Assembly (NCBI GenBank): GCA_034770075.1
Contig: CM068377.1
Span: forward strand, 77,079,358 to 77,143,357
Length of the DNA stretch: 64,000 bases
From: Aralia elata
Lineage: Eukaryota; Streptophyta; Magnoliopsida; Apiales; Araliaceae
Direction of reading: 5' to 3'
Every line of letters starts with the position of its first letter. Within the stretch, counting starts at the first letter, position 1. The position numbers and the translations under genes were made by a program. This document shows, piece after piece, positions 35,440 to 48,177 of this stretch. The notes beneath the pieces are model-generated. The model was not told the origin of the DNA. It searched no databases and saw only the letters and a list, made by a program, of their open reading frames with translations.

Positions 35440-35715
35440 TTTCATGACCTGCAAAAAAACATGTTTAAAATTAAACTATTTATTTTAATTTAACATTATA
35501 AGAGATTAATGGGAGTAATTCTTTAAAATAGTCCTATGGACTATTTTTTGTCATTATTGAAACTATTTATGAGGGATCACATAATCACATGGCTTTATGG
35601 GACTAATAACCCCACTTTAAAAGACTAATAGTTCTTCGTCAAAAAAAATAAAAATAGTCCCAATTAGTGTTAAATTAAGACAAATAGTCAAATCCAGCAT
35701 GTTTTTTGCATACAA
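35440..35715. mobile_element. MITE, family M1 copy 2
   Basis: The right end 'attaagacaaatagtcaaat' through 'ttttttgcatacaaacatg' and internal 'gggactaataa' blocks match the MITE at 2182-2521. The left end is more worn. Confidence 0.6.
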
Positions 35716-38149
35716 ACATGACCCAAGAGAAAAAAGAGTTGAGACACATCAACAGAATTTCATACCATAACGAGCGACATAAAAAGGATGACATGAAAGG
35801 ATTGATACAGGAGAGGCACACTTATAAGAACCAGTGTACATTTGATTTTACTTTGTTTGAGAAGAGTCCTCAGATATAAAACCAAAATAGACTAACTAGT
35901 AATTATATCTTGGCATATCATCCAAAATATCATAATGCATAAACCACATTCTTCACATTCCTACCCAAATAAAGCCGACATCATAGATGATAATAACTAG
36001 TTATAAACATAACCCATATTCACAGAGAACAAAGCAAAGGACAGCGGAATTGTGATATACTAGACCAAGAACTTGCAAAATTTAGTTATATGCTTTTTCC
36101 ACTGTCTTCTTTCTACCACAATGTTTCCTCATGCACAAAAGCTGCACCAAACTTGAACTCAGACCTGGAACAATTTTTTAAACCGTATCAGTTTGATAAC
36201 TTACATTAATTACCATTGATAAATTACAGGTCTCACTAGAAGTAATGAAATACCCGCACACCAACAAAAGAGTTTTTAACAACATCAATCGAGTTACCTG
36301 TTTCTCCCTTCTTTTCCTAATCCATTTCTTGTACGAGTGCTTATAAGTCATAACACTAGCTTGAACCCCTTTGAAAGAAAATCACGCCTGTAAACATCAA
36401 GCTTTAAGATGTCATATAGCAAACACATCTAGGCTAGTTTAAATGACCAAGTGTATTTTTCTCACCGTAAGGCAACTACTTTTAGAGAACTCATGCAAAA
36501 GTTATTAACATAAAGATCCAAAAAATCATCATCAGAGAAATAATAGTAAAGAGTCCAGATAGCTGGATAGGAGACTAAGTTTCTTACATCTCAATCTTCT
36601 TTTGCTTCTTCTTCTTCTTCTTTTCTTGTGGTTGCTTTTGCTGCTGATTCTCATCAGATTTAGAATCATCATTGAGCTGAACAAGACTCTGAGGGTAAAG
36701 TTCCACATGAAAGAAGCTGGGAATCCCACGAATATTTAACATCCTTGACTTTATTCTTTTCAAGGTCGAACCACATAATCTTTTTCTTGTCCACCTCCAG
36801 AAGAACATCCTTACCACTCTTTGAATAAATCAAAGGCCGAAGGGTGTCAAAACTTCTAATTACTTCTAGTTGTTTCACTGAAAATAGCTTGGACCAAGAA
36901 TTTCTCTTCCCATAATCGTTCATCACCCACACATTCATACGATCACGGGGCTCGTTAGCAAGTATTGTAAGGCATCCTCCCAAGACCCCCACAGTCATGT
37001 TAAAATTCTGAACCTCAATATTAGGTAGTGAAAGCAAATAGTATTTTTCTTCCCCAAGATCAAAAGTAATTATCGACAGGTAGCTAATTGATTCCTGAGT
37101 CTTAATTATCACCCAATGCAGAGCTCCACTAACAAACGTACCCCACCGTTCTTGGAACTGAAGATAAGAAGGAAGATCTTTCATATGTTTCCATGAGTTT
37201 GTTTTCAGGCTGTAAACTCTGACTTCAGAATCCAAAACTTCATCACCATCAGAACAAGTAGAACAAGATCGTGCAATTGTCACCACCTTGTAGTCATCAT
37301 TAAAATGTTCATTACCCGAAACCACCGCGGGATGTTGAAAGAACGAGGAAGCTCAATAGGTGAACCAGGTAACTTTTGGCACTTTCTGGTCGATGGGTTC
37401 CATAATAGAATGTCTGTCTTTGCATTAAGCATGCAGAATAAGCCATTGCAAGAACCCACAACTGCAGCACCATAGAAACGAGTCTTCAGAGGGTCGTCAA
37501 TTTCTATAGCAGTGGCGTCATCTGGCAAATCAAAATCTACTGAGTAATAACTGCATTCTCTTATAATGATACCAAAATTGGTTTTGCATTCAATGGATGT
37601 TTTGAGATGCATTTTGACAAAATCTGGACTCTCAATAAGAGAACACCATGGTTTAGATACACATTTGAAACGCAATAGAGGCTTGGCTGGTAGATAAGAT
37701 AAGATTTTAGCAATCAACTCATCCGGCAAGTAGGTAACCACATTCAGCCCTTCCAACAGGGGACTATCCCTAAACAAAACAAGTAAAGTACTATATCAGT
37801 CAGACGCTTATATCACATAATTACAAGTAAGCAGCCGAAAATAGTGAAGCTGAAGCAATAATTTAACATTACTACCTCTAACAAAGTCAATGTCAAACAA
37901 CAAAGGATAATCTAGTTAAAACACATATTTTATTCCACTTATCCATTCATTGCTTGTTAACTCTCTCTGCAAATAGGCACAATGAAAGAGAAATAAAAAC
38001 TATCAAGGGATGGCTTTCTCGACCTTCCCAGCTGTGGAGGAATCAGAAACTACTGCATCTCGCTCTGCTGAAGTTGAGGCAAGTATTCTAATGAACAACG
38101 GTAAACATGTTTGCACGATATCTCCTCTTCTTATTTTTATTTCGATGTT

Positions 38150-38300
38150 ATATAGCTTACTATCTGGATGAAAGAGAGTATCTATAGTGGAAATCATTGG
38201 AAACTACTTAGTCCAGGAATCATTGGCATCCGCGCATCAACTTGGGTTGGGCAATAGACAAAGAAAAAGTAAATGCAGCCTCCCAATACCGGGCATCCAT
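38150..38300 (-). pseudogene. FBA-domain relic in the intron of copy 2
   Basis: On the minus strand VLGGCIYFFFVY with 'PTQVDA', then after a frame change 'NDSWTK-stop-FPMIS', corresponds to the relic at 3688-3843. Being present in both copies, it predates the inverted duplication. Confidence 0.55.
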
Positions 38301-38899
38301 GTGAAAACCTACGAGACCTGGTCAGATCAATGAGATAGGCGAATTGGTCTTTTTCTAGAACAAAGACTAATACCTTAACTGAGTCGGTGGTCATGTATTC
38401 CATGCCCCCTTATCCGTATCTAGCTACTAACTATGGTACACAATTGTCGTTGTTCACACATATCTAAAATATTCAAGTAGTGGCAACTCCTATTTCTTTT
38501 CCTTCTTTGCATTTGATAATTTTCCATAGTAAATCCTGATAACTTATACAAATAAAGACTTAAATGCCAACTATATTTACACAAAATTTTTTTTTTATTA
38601 AAAATGGACCAGTCTTAGTTACTTTGTAATAACCTTTTACTGAGTCATAAACCCCCACGGAAACACAAAAATAACAGAAAGCCCCGGGTTCAGTCATGGG
38701 TTCCACAAGGAACTGTGACATTAGATGTTAAGGAATTAAGGGAAAGCCCCAAAACGTCAATTCCACCATATCATTCAGATATTGCAGTGACCCATGAAAC
38801 CTTTTAACACAAAACTACAGATAAAAAATCATTATGGTGATAACTACATAACCTTCAAATATTCAAATATTTTCTCCAAAACAACTCAGGATTCAACTT

Positions 38900-38924
38900 T
38901 CAACAACAACAACAACAACAAAAA
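38900..38924. repeat. CAA microsatellite
   Basis: About seven CAA units, within A-rich DNA. Confidence 0.85.
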
Positions 38925-39034
38925 ATGCTTATGCGTGCGCGACAATATACACATATCCAATTCCTTATTTATTTAATTTTCCAAAAGAAATAAAAATCTG
39001 CTAAAATATTAGTCAAAAACAACTCATTCAGCTT

Positions 39035-39150
39035 TCAACAAACAACAACAAACAAAACAAAAAAATCAAAAAAAAAAAAACACAAAAATAAAAGAAAAAA
39101 ACCAAAAACAAAAACAAAAAAAACCAAAAAAAAAAAAAAAACAAAAACAG
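39035..39150. repeat. A-rich low-complexity tract
   Basis: Runs of A broken by single C (aaacaaaa type), in the intron of F-box copy 2. Confidence 0.9.
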
Positions 39151-39450
39151 CAACACTCTAGTTCCTTATTTATTCAGTTTCAAAGGAAAAAAAAAACTGC
39201 GAAATAGGAAAATGAGGGTTATTTTATTAGCACACATCTAAACTGATTATACTATGAAGTTCACAAAGTCATGACAGTCGATAAGTGCAATACAAGGTCC
39301 TTTAAACGTACCGGGAAGCTAATCGTGACATATTTCCGGCGGATTCCGACGAAAGCTTCGCCCGATTCTTCTCCATTAGGGATTTTTTTTTTTTGTTCTC
39401 CCTTTTTGTGCTTAATATAAGAACTGAAGAAATGCTCTGAAAGTTGGCGT

Positions 39451-39457
39451 TTATATA
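39451..39457 (-). promoter_or_regulatory. Probable TATA box of F-box copy 2
   Basis: TATATAA on the minus strand, 75 bases before the ATG at 39376, followed by 'cgccaactttcagagca' as in copy 1. Confidence 0.5.
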
Positions 39458-39665
39458 TGGGCTGTTCCGAGAATATTTTTGTATTCCGATAATGACCTTT
39501 TAATGGGCACGTAAGTGCTACTACTACGAGGGTCAGAATTGTAAATGCAGTAATATAATTATGATGCCCTGCGGACATGGATTAAGTAGTCATTAGTGTT
39601 TGATTTAACAGACTAATTATTTTGTTTTTTTGGCGGTAAATCTTGTTTTTTAAGAGTGTTCTTTA

Positions 39666-40276
39666 AGGGGTGTTTGGTAAGTACGAATGACAGTGACATC
39701 TTCACGTTCTCTTTCAAATGGTGAAATTTGTTTATTTTTAATTGTAATTTGTACATCTAAAAAAATATTAATGACTTACCCATCTTATTCTCACATTAAA
39801 TATAAATTTATTTTTCTTTCATTTTGTCAGTGTATTATACTATATGTAACAAGGTAAATGGAAATCTTATTTTGAATCAATTGACAAATTGATCGGATCA
39901 TTTTAATTAGTATCAGTCAATCACCTTCTACTTGCGAATAATATTTATGTCATGTTTATTAGTTTATACTAAATTTTTTCGTATCCTATGTTGTATTAAT
40001 TATTCTTAAGAGTCTAAATGTATGTATTATGAAAATATATATATGTAATGATTTGATCTACATGCAACTATTTAATTTCACTTTCAATATATTGTTACCA
40101 TTTATACTAAATTATTAATACTTTAATTATAACACCAAATAATACACACCATATTTTAGATTGTATTTATTAATATTGACTCGTGTCTCGCACAGATTAT
40201 CAACCTAGTGAATTTTAAAAGGGTAAATCGAGATTTTATATCTAATTTAATGAATGTGACAAAATATTATGCGGAC
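39666..40276. other. Intergenic, nothing recognised
   Basis: AT-rich, no supported frame or repeat boundary. Confidence 0.5.
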
Positions 40277-40404
40277 AAATATTTCGACAAGTAAATTTAA
40301 TATTTTCACAAGTTTTCGACCCTCTCACATGATGGTGAGACCTATTTACTATTAATGTGAGAGAGACCTTGTACAATTATCACTTTTACTTGTGAAAATA
40401 TCAA
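40277..40404. mobile_element. MITE, family M2 copy 3
   Basis: AATATTTCGACAAGTAAA at the left and TTTTACTTGTGAAAATAT at the right are inverted; a shared inner pair 'cctctcaca' / 'tgtgagaga' also matches the copies at 30687 and 63327. Confidence 0.7.
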
Positions 40405-40479
40405 TCTCCAATATTAAGGATTTGTTCATTTACATGGCAGCGGTAGCGGTTTCAGCGTTTGCAGTGTTTGAAAAGTTAT

Positions 40480-40860
40480 GATTTTGTTCGTTTACCATCA
40501 ACTTATATTGTTGAAATTATAACTCTTGTTCGACTAGAATTGCAGCGGTTGCGGCTAAAATGATGCAAAATGACCAAAAAAGACATGAATTGTTATATCA
40601 TATAGATATATGATAATAAATTAATATATAATTATATAAAAATAATAGTTTGTGGAAAGAAAATTAATATAGTATGTAATATCAATAATATACTACCTCT
40701 TTTTCAAACAATTTATGTTGTTGAAAATGTAATTCTTGTTCGGCTAGAATTACAACAATTACAACTAAACGGTGCAAAATGACTAAAAAGGACATAAATT
40801 GTTATATAGTATTGATATATTATAACAAATTAAATATGTAAGCATATAAAAATATTAATT
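40480..40860. repeat. Tandem duplication, about 230-bp period
   Basis: 'tgttgaaa.tgtaattcttgttcg.ctagaatt' with 'tgcaaaatgac.aaaaa.gacat.aattgttatat' occurs at about 40495-40610 and again at 40722-40830. The first copy is preceded by 'gcagcggtagcggtttcagcg'. Confidence 0.7.
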
Positions 40861-41992
40861 TATAATTTTATTATAGGATAATAGTAATATATAATAATAT
40901 TAATTCAATAATAATTGTTAGTCTAGATAATAACAATTATAATCAATAACTTGTGAATACATTTATACTCATTGAATTTATATTTGAGATAAAGCAAAGT
41001 TATTTTAATAATATTACTAACTAGTGGTCATTTTTTCAATACAAGCACTAGTCAAGATTTGTTGGGTAAGTCCACATTCATAGGGAGCTTTTTGGAGGAT
41101 TAGCCCAAATCCAAATGAAGTTTCATTGTTTAGAGGTGATACAGATAAAGCTCAAAGCCTTTTTCTTTCCCTTGGATGTTCCCCCACAAGTCACCATTTT
41201 TATCCATGGTTAGAGCTCTCTCCCCCAAATCAAACGCATCAAATTAAAATTAATTTTATTCTTTTTTTTTTTCAAATCAAAACTTATTTTTTGTCGGATC
41301 CAATTCTTGAATGACAAAATTTAAGATCTATCCTATCAAAATCAAGCGGGGGGTAAGCAGGGGAATCAAGTGACGGTCACATGCAGAGAAAGGGTTTTTA
41401 AGTTTATTAAAATTGGAGGATTATTTATTGAAATTGAATAATCAAGTTTGATCAAATACATTACTAATTATTAATGTCACCAATTGCCCGTCTTTACTTT
41501 TTAAAACCTTCTTTTTTAATAAATACACTTGAAATAAGTGATAGGTAGTTTCTTTAATACTAAACACTTTTTACTTCTTTTATTTTTTATTTTTTTTATT
41601 TTATTAATTCTAGATTTTTTTTTCTTTTCCAAATACGAATTACATTTTAAAAGTTGCTTATAACTAAAGGCAATTTTTAAAATCGATAATTGCATTAGTT
41701 AAGCAATTTTAAACATACTCTAAGTTTAGTATTTTAAATGAACAATTCTATTTTTTGTTTCTTTGTATGGGAGAGAAATTCAAACAAATCCCTAGGAGTG
41801 CACTTGAGTTGAGCAACCCGCAAATAACCCACAATTTCCAGATACTTGGGTCCTTTTTTTTTTTTTTTTATAATTTTGAAAACTCACTCAACTCGTAGTC
41901 TGCCCAAATTTATATTGGAATGACTTGAATACTTTTATATTCCTAAGAAACCCGAACTCAATGAAACCCGTCCAAATTTTATACATACACAG
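40861..41992. other. Intergenic, nothing recognised
   Basis: AT-rich; the short plus frame at 41126-41314 is not recognised. Confidence 0.5.
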
Positions 41993-41994
41993 TA

Positions 41995-42252
41995 CTCTCT
42001 CCGTCCCAAATTAATTGCTTAGTTTTGACTTTTTAAAGTCATATTGACTATTTTTAAAACTAATTTTTGTACCATTTTTACCAAAATATAGGTGAAGAGA
42101 TTATAACCAAAAGAAAGTACATACAATTTACTACTAATACCAATTTTTATAATGTTAAAAAATATATTTATATATGCTTAATTATTAATTTTAAAAATAG
42201 TCAATTTGACTAAAAAAGTCAAAACTAAGTAGTTAATTTAGGACGGATGAAG
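41995..42252. mobile_element. Stowaway MITE with TA target duplication
   Basis: CTCTCTCCGTCCCAAATTAA at the left and the complement of 'ttaatttaggacggatgaag' at the right are inverted ends; TA flanks both (41993-41994 and 42253-42254). Arms pair further in ('agttttgactttttaaagtca' / 'gactaaaaaagtcaaaact'). Length 258 bp. Confidence 0.9.
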
Positions 42253-43531
42253 TATATTATAAAGCGAGAGAGAAAATTGACAATTATCTTTAGTATTAAC
42301 GTCATTTTGAAGCTTTGTAATGAAAAATAAAATGCCTAATTATTCCAAAAGTCCATCTGAATTTACCTAATGAAATAATTAAAATATATCCATCAACTAT
42401 TCAACCATTATAGATAAAGTAGTCATTTTAGAAAAATTCTTTGATTTTCTATATTGTATGGATAAGATTCTTCTCACTCACATCTCCTCTCAGAAACTCA
42501 AACTATATATTTTTAAAAAATTATTTGCAATGATCAATATTCTTCTGTTGAGCAAGAGTTTTGTTTTTGTTTTTTTTTTCTAATTATTTTTAAAAAAAGG
42601 ATTTCTTACATAAGAAACAAATCATATGAAACCTTTTATTTATTTATTTTCTTTGTTAAGAAAAAAACGAGAGATAAAACTCAAAAACTTACCCTATATG
42701 TCATTGTCTCTTTTCTTTCTTTCTTTTTTTTTTTTTTATATTTTTATAAAACACTAATCAAATTAGTCAATAAATTGTCACATTTCAATAATTTTTGATT
42801 ATCAATTATCAACTAGGCTCATAAACTTTTTTAAATAAAAGTACCAATTTTATAGTATAATAGTTTACTGATTCAGTTACGTTCTGCCGTCCTATTTCAT
42901 TGTTTAATAGTTATTAACATATTTGATAGAATTAACACCTAAAGGACTTCTTTATATTAAAAGTGGCACTTTATATGTTGTATTTAGCAGTGAAATTAGA
43001 TGGGGAGGCAACTATGATTTGCTATTTGAAGCGTCCAGGAGTTTTTTAGAGAGAGAAAGAAAAGAAAAGATAAGATGATTAGAGAAGAGAATGGAAGAGG
43101 GACGACAAAATATTTGGCCAAAAAAACACTTGTTTTTTCACTTTTCTTTTTATTTTCCTTTCTGACTTAAACTCTAAGACACCCCTTCATTTAGTTCTCT
43201 TCTACTAAAAAACTCCAAGACAAACCTCTTTTTATTTTCTCTTCACTTTCTTTTCTTTTTTTCCCTCTTGATTAGAATAATTCAATGCTGAAAGCCAAAA
43301 ATCAGACACCGTACAAAATTTGTAATTTAACCATCCATTTGATTTTTAAGGTTTATAATTTAAATATGGTTTGATGTCTAACATTAATAGATTTTCAAAA
43401 TTTTGCATATTCTGTCTATTAATTTTACGATGTTTTATCGATTAAGGGGTAAGGGCAACTGTTACCTATCAGGACTCTAAGCAATCCTGACAGTTGAGAG
43501 AAGAATTTGCAAAGAATTAGAGGTTAGCAGT

Positions 43532-43887
43532 GTTCTAAAAATTCCTGTGTAGGCGGTTCTCTACTACCTTGATTTGATTAGGCGCCTAGGCCCTCATCTA
43601 GGCAAAATCAGACCTCTATTTTGAAACTCTACAATACTTAAATGAATTTGTTCAGCCTTAAAAGATTTTTTTGGTAGTGTTTCATGTAAAATTAAAAAAA
43701 AAAAAATTACATATACTATTTGTTTTGTATAGTATAACAAGTATATATATACAATATAATAATAAATAAATGGGATTGCCTAAGAAAATGCCTAATCCGC
43801 ATAACAAAACACTTAGCCACCACCTAGGCGGCCTAGGCGCTAGGTGCCCCCCTCTGCTGCCTAATTTCGCCTTACGATTTTTAGAAC
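43532..43887. mobile_element. TIR element (GTTCTAAAAATC ends), block B copy
   Basis: GTTCTAAAAATTCC at the left and CGATTTTTAGAAC at the right are clean inverted ends, with 'cctaggcggcctaggcgctagg' words inside. Same insertion as 27188-27630. Confidence 0.7.
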
Positions 43888-44386
43888 GGTGGAGGTTGGA
43901 TTGTGGAGTTTCAGGTAAACTTGGAGAAGAACATGGAGAAAATAACTAGGATTGGATAATAAGAATGGGAGGAAGAAGCATAACGGTGAGTCAGTGACAC
44001 AAATGAGTTCGTGTTTTCTGACGTTTCAATACATAATTTTCAGCATTTAGATTCTGTATAGCACTGGCTAAATCATAAAAGATACAAGTACTCTTAACTA
44101 ACAAACTCCTCTTCTCATAGAAAACATTATAGACTTATGCTAATACCCTAGTACTGCGACTAAACTACTAATAGTTGCCGTCGGTCTAATTACATTTGGA
44201 ACATAATTTTGTTAAATGGAAATTTTTAATATTAAACTTTGAAGATTAGAAGTGCTTAATATACAATTGTTTTATGTCTTAGCGTCTCAAATATAAATTT
44301 AATATCTGAAGAAGAATAACAAAATAATAGTACTCTCAATTTCAAACACATATATAGTGAATAAGTGTGGTAAATAACTGAAACTC

Positions 44387-45913
44387 TAGTACTATGTTTG
44401 GTTCTCATTCCTTGGCATGTATGGAATGGAATGACTTAAGGAATGGAATGAGAATGAGAATGGAATGGTCATTCTCATTTTTATGTTTGGTTTGTTCATT
44501 CATTCCGTCAGGAATAGAATCACCATTCTATTTTAGATGTTTGGTTTACATGAATTATATTATGAATGGAATGTGAAATGATTTTTTTCGTTTTTTATAT
44601 ACTAGCTACTAACTTATAAAAATGAATGAAAAAATAAATTAACTAAAAGAACATCTTCACTAGAATTTTTTTTATATATTTTTATGCATTTAAAATTCAA
44701 ATAAACACCTTCATGAATTTTATTTTATTTTAAAAAGCCTTGAAGCCAATACAAATCATATATAGAAATAAACAAAAAGTAATATTCTTGAACATTTCAC
44801 AATAGTTTATTCAATGCAGTAGTAAACAAGATTATTAGTTTCTATGCCCAATGATGAACAATAAGCTATTTACCAATAAGCTGCTTAAATAAGCCGTTTA
44901 CTAATAAGTTGTTTACCATTAAGTTGTTCAAATAATAAATTGTTTGAATACTAAGTTGTTTACCAATAAGCTGTTTAAATAATAAGTTGTTTACTAATAA
45001 GTTGTTTACCAATAATAAGCTATTTAAATAATAAGCTGTTTACCAATAATAAGATATTTACCAATAAACTGTTTACCGATAAGTTGTTTTCCAATAATAA
45101 GTTGTTTACTAATAAACTGTTTAAATAATAAGTTATTTATCAAAAATAAGCTGTTTACCAATAAGTTATTTAAATAATAAGTTATTTACTATTAATAAGT
45201 TGTTTAAATAATAAGTTCTTTACCAATAATAAGCTATTTAAATAATAAGTTGTTTAACAATAATAAGCTATTTACCAATAAGTTGTTTAAATAATAAGTT
45301 ATTTACTATTAATAAGTTGGTTGCTAATAAGCTGTTTAAATAATAAGTTGTTTAAATAATAAGTTATTTACCAATAAGTTGTTTAAATAATAAGTTGTTT
45401 ACTATTAATAAGTTGTTTATCAATAATAAGTTGTTTACCAATAAGCTGTTTAAATAATAAGTTATTTATCAATAATAAGTTGTTTACCAATAAGCTGTTT
45501 AATATAAGTTATTTTTGACCCATAATAAGCTGTTTAAATAAGTTGTTTACCAATAATAAGTTGTTTGAATAATAAGTTGTTTACCAATAATAAGTTGAAT
45601 AAGATGGTTACCAATAAGTTGTTTGAATAATAAATCAACTCATATTTTAATTTATAAGTCATTTTAAAATAAGTCATTCCCGAACAAGGCCAAAGTTGGG
45701 TGAAAAATGAACGAAAGGGAAGGGAATGAAATAAACCCACCTATTTAGAAATGAATAAAAAAAATAATATTTCAGATATGGATAGAATAACTAAAGGAAT
45801 GGAATGTTCATTCCAACCGACTAACCAAACATGTTTTTAGTCATTCTAGAAGGAATGATCATTCCATTCCCGGCTCATTTCATTCCATTCCCACCAACCA
45901 AACACAACATAGG
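44387..45913. mobile_element. 1.5-kb nonautonomous TIR element carrying a minisatellite
   Basis: The element 44390-45910 is flanked by TAG (44387-44389 and 45911-45913); block A has the empty site ('aactctaggggatta'). Ends: TACTATGTTTGGTT and, as complement, TGTTGTGTTTGGTT. Both subterminal regions are full of GGAATGGAATGA words in opposite orientation. A 3-bp duplication suggests PIF/Harbinger-like insertion, though TAG is not the usual TWA. No transposase; the middle is a tandem array (44858-45640). Confidence 0.75.
44858..45640. repeat. AATAAGTTGTTTACC minisatellite
   Basis: About 780 bp built of a 15-16-bp unit in two main forms, AATAAGTTGTTTACC and AATAAGCTGTTTAAAT, in irregular alternation; by length roughly fifty units. 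It lies wholly inside the element 44390-45910. Confidence 0.9.
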
Positions 45914-46361
45914 AGATTATGTTATGATTTCACATTTAAAATCCGTCTTCAATTTAATATTGGGAACTAATATTTTTACATAATCTCTTTTACATGAATG
46001 GTGAGTAGATTTCACATCCACGTGAGATTGACTCATACGGAAATATTATTTTCCATGAGGGAATATTAGTTTCCTTTAATATTCTCCGGCCTAAGTTTAG
46101 TGTAATATGTATTTTGATATTTTTAGCAATTATCTTTTGAAAATTGATTAAGAGGATTTGGAAGAGAGGGCCATATACTAGTTATGATCTCTATACGATT
46201 GATAGTGCGGACTCATACAATCAATGTGTTTGAATTATTACCTCTTGTCCAGAAAAAAATCTCATTTGTAAAATTTGCAAATATCAAAGATATATTTTCA
46301 TATTTAACACTAAAAATCAGAAGTTGTTAGTAGTGACGACATAACAATAAAAATTAATATG

Positions 46362-47620
46362 ACGAATGTTGTCCGATTTCACAATCAACAATTACGTACA
46401 AGTATACACGATCAACAAGTAATATAATGATTAACCTATTTCAAATATCAACCTATTTTAACTATATTTTATTAAAAAAACACTATTTGAATGTTGATTA
46501 AAACTAACTAATGTAAAACTAAATTTAGCAACTAAACACAAAGATTGAAATTCAGATTTTAAAGATTAAGACTACAACATCCCTATTCATGCAACACAAA
46601 CTAAGTTCTCCAATTCATCTAATCATTAAGCTTATTAGAGTTGTTAACATAAATTTAACTTTATGTGTAAGCTCTTTTCTAAGTGATCAAACAAATTTAT
46701 TTAAACCAATTAATTCTGCGATATTCCTATGCAAAATTAAAAGTTTAAATTCATTAAGTACCAATTTCCAATTGTTACATGCAGCAAAGAGATATCCCTA
46801 TTTACTTCGCAACCCTAATTATTCATCCCATGTAAATAATTAAGAATACATGCTATCATATTCAGATCTAACCCTAGATCTCATCTCCCGAATTCATCTA
46901 AAGTATCCCGCTAATTGTTGGCCAAACAATTAATCAATAAACACAGAAAAAGATAGACAACTCAATATGAGATAATAATTAGATTCCAATAGATACTCAG
47001 TTCATAATCACATAAGGTACAATTGTAGTCCTAATTGAAAGTTTAGTTCATGCTGAAAATAAAAACTAAAATCCTAGAATAAACCATCATCATCAATTAC
47101 AAATTTGAGTTAAAAGATTAGGAAAAACTCAGTAAGTTTCTTCAATCCTCCAGCCACAAATTTGAATTCTCCACGAAGCTTTTCTAATCTCCAATCTTCA
47201 CAATTAGCTCTGTAAAATCAATCTCTGTGTGTTGGTTATTGTCTGTGTAGGTATGTCTTTTCCATGCCTTCATATGTCTCTTATAGTCTCCTCGTCAAAT
47301 TAGTAGAAAGAATCCTTGTTAGCATCAACCTCTTAAAGTAACTGATTCCGTTGAAAGTAATCTTATTTTCCTCCAGCCGCATCCTCGCCCCGGCGAGAAA
47401 TCCCTTTGTAAATTCCGCGCCCCGACAAAGAAAACAAGCTTAAAAAGCTTGCCCCGGTGAAGATGTCCTGCACCAAATTTCCTTGTCTTTTTCTATCCAA
47501 AGCCTCAACCTACAAAATAAACACGAAAAAGATAAAAAGATACTAAAAATACTTAAAGATGGTAAAGAGTTAAGCCAAAGATGTATCTAATTCGTAGGTT
47601 AAAACCCACTCATCAACGAC
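46362..47620 (-). mobile_element. Solo LTR, Ty3 (Athila/Tat-like), with 5-bp target repeat
   Basis: The insertion 46367-47615 (1249 bp) starts TG and ends CA and is flanked by ACGAA / ACGAC, a 5-bp duplication with one change. Block A lacks it ('atatgacggaccttta'). Read on the minus strand it begins TGATGAGTGGGTTTTAACC and resembles the LTR at 19068-20451 at both ends. No internal region is present, so it arose by LTR-LTR recombination. ORFs in it are chance. Confidence 0.75.
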
Positions 47621-47778
47621 CTTTAGGACATTGTTTCTTTATACTAGTGTGAATAGAAGGAAGACTCTTTTGTAGAACAAAAGGATATATATATTTGCTA
47701 TGGATCAAAAATTGTCAAATATCATATCTACCTTCCGTTACAATTAGGAACAACTGAGATTAGAAAACTAGAATCGCC

Positions 47779-47801
47779 GTCCGCTAGAAATTCTAGCAGA
47801 C
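47779..47801. repeat. Palindromic box, E2 left outer
   Basis: GTCCGCTAGAA, one A, TTCTAGCAGAC: one mismatch from a perfect palindrome. Confidence 0.8.
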
Positions 47802-47869
47802 TGGTAATTGAATTTTTTTTGATAATTATGCCCGCAATTTACAATAAGTCCAGCCCAAGTGTTTAATTA

Positions 47870-47892
47870 GTCCGCTAGAAGTTCTAGCGGAC
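47870..47892. repeat. Palindromic box, E2 left inner
   Basis: GTCCGCTAGAA, one G, TTCTAGCGGAC: perfect palindrome around the central base. Confidence 0.9.
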
Positions 47893-48177
47893 GACTTAAT
47901 ACTTCTTCAATCAACAACAACAACAAGCATCAACAACAACAAGCATCAAACATTCCGAATCAAAATCAAATACATCCAAATCAATCATTCCAAATCAACA
48001 TGAAAAAAGGTAGCATTAGCTTATTAAAAGCCCTTCAAATTGTGATTCACAGATATTAAAATCCCTTCAGATTTTAGAATAAGAAAAAAAATCAATCAAT
48101 CTTGATCTTCTTTGTCCTTATTGTTGAAGGGTGAAATACATGAATTTCATCATGCGGCAGCCAAGGACGAAGAAGAT

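Larger units (their letters stand above)
36584..39376 (-). pseudogene. F-box/F-box-associated (FBA) protein pseudogene, copy 2
   Basis: Same family and role as the copy at 2703-5253: an SCF substrate-receptor type protein. Exon 1 is 39376-39312 (65 nt, as in copy 1); the intron starts GTACGT and ends TTTAG at 37770; exon 2 is 37769-36584 with stop TAA at 36586-36584. The F-box is intact (LPDELIAKILSYLPAKPLLR and on to KPWCSLI), followed by the FBA signature GSCNGLFCMLNAKTDILLWN. Two frameshifts break it: near 37310-37330, a net loss of about 10 bases relative to copy 1 just before NDDYKVV; and near 36735, one extra base in an A/T-run, after which the frame returns to that of the first part. 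It is the less damaged copy. Two separate indels that nearly cancel could include sequence error, so a working gene in the living plant is not excluded. Confidence 0.8.
35827..39665 (-). repeat. Inverted duplication, arm 2 (F-box locus)
   Basis: Reverse-complement partner of 1130-5990. The two loci point toward each other with about 30 kb between them. The homology includes about 290 bp upstream of the ATG and about 750 bp beyond the stop. Confidence 0.8.

Noticed and set aside
38003..38403. Two minus-strand ORFs as independent small genes
   Set aside because: They lie in the intron of F-box copy 2, and the relevant part is explained as a frameshifted F-box-associated relic.
44858..45640. 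CRISPR-like array
   Set aside because: Units are contiguous 15-16-bp repeats without unique spacers, inside a plant transposon; it is a minisatellite.
46589..46843. 84-codon plus-strand ORF
   Set aside because: Inside the solo LTR and on the antisense strand; chance frame.
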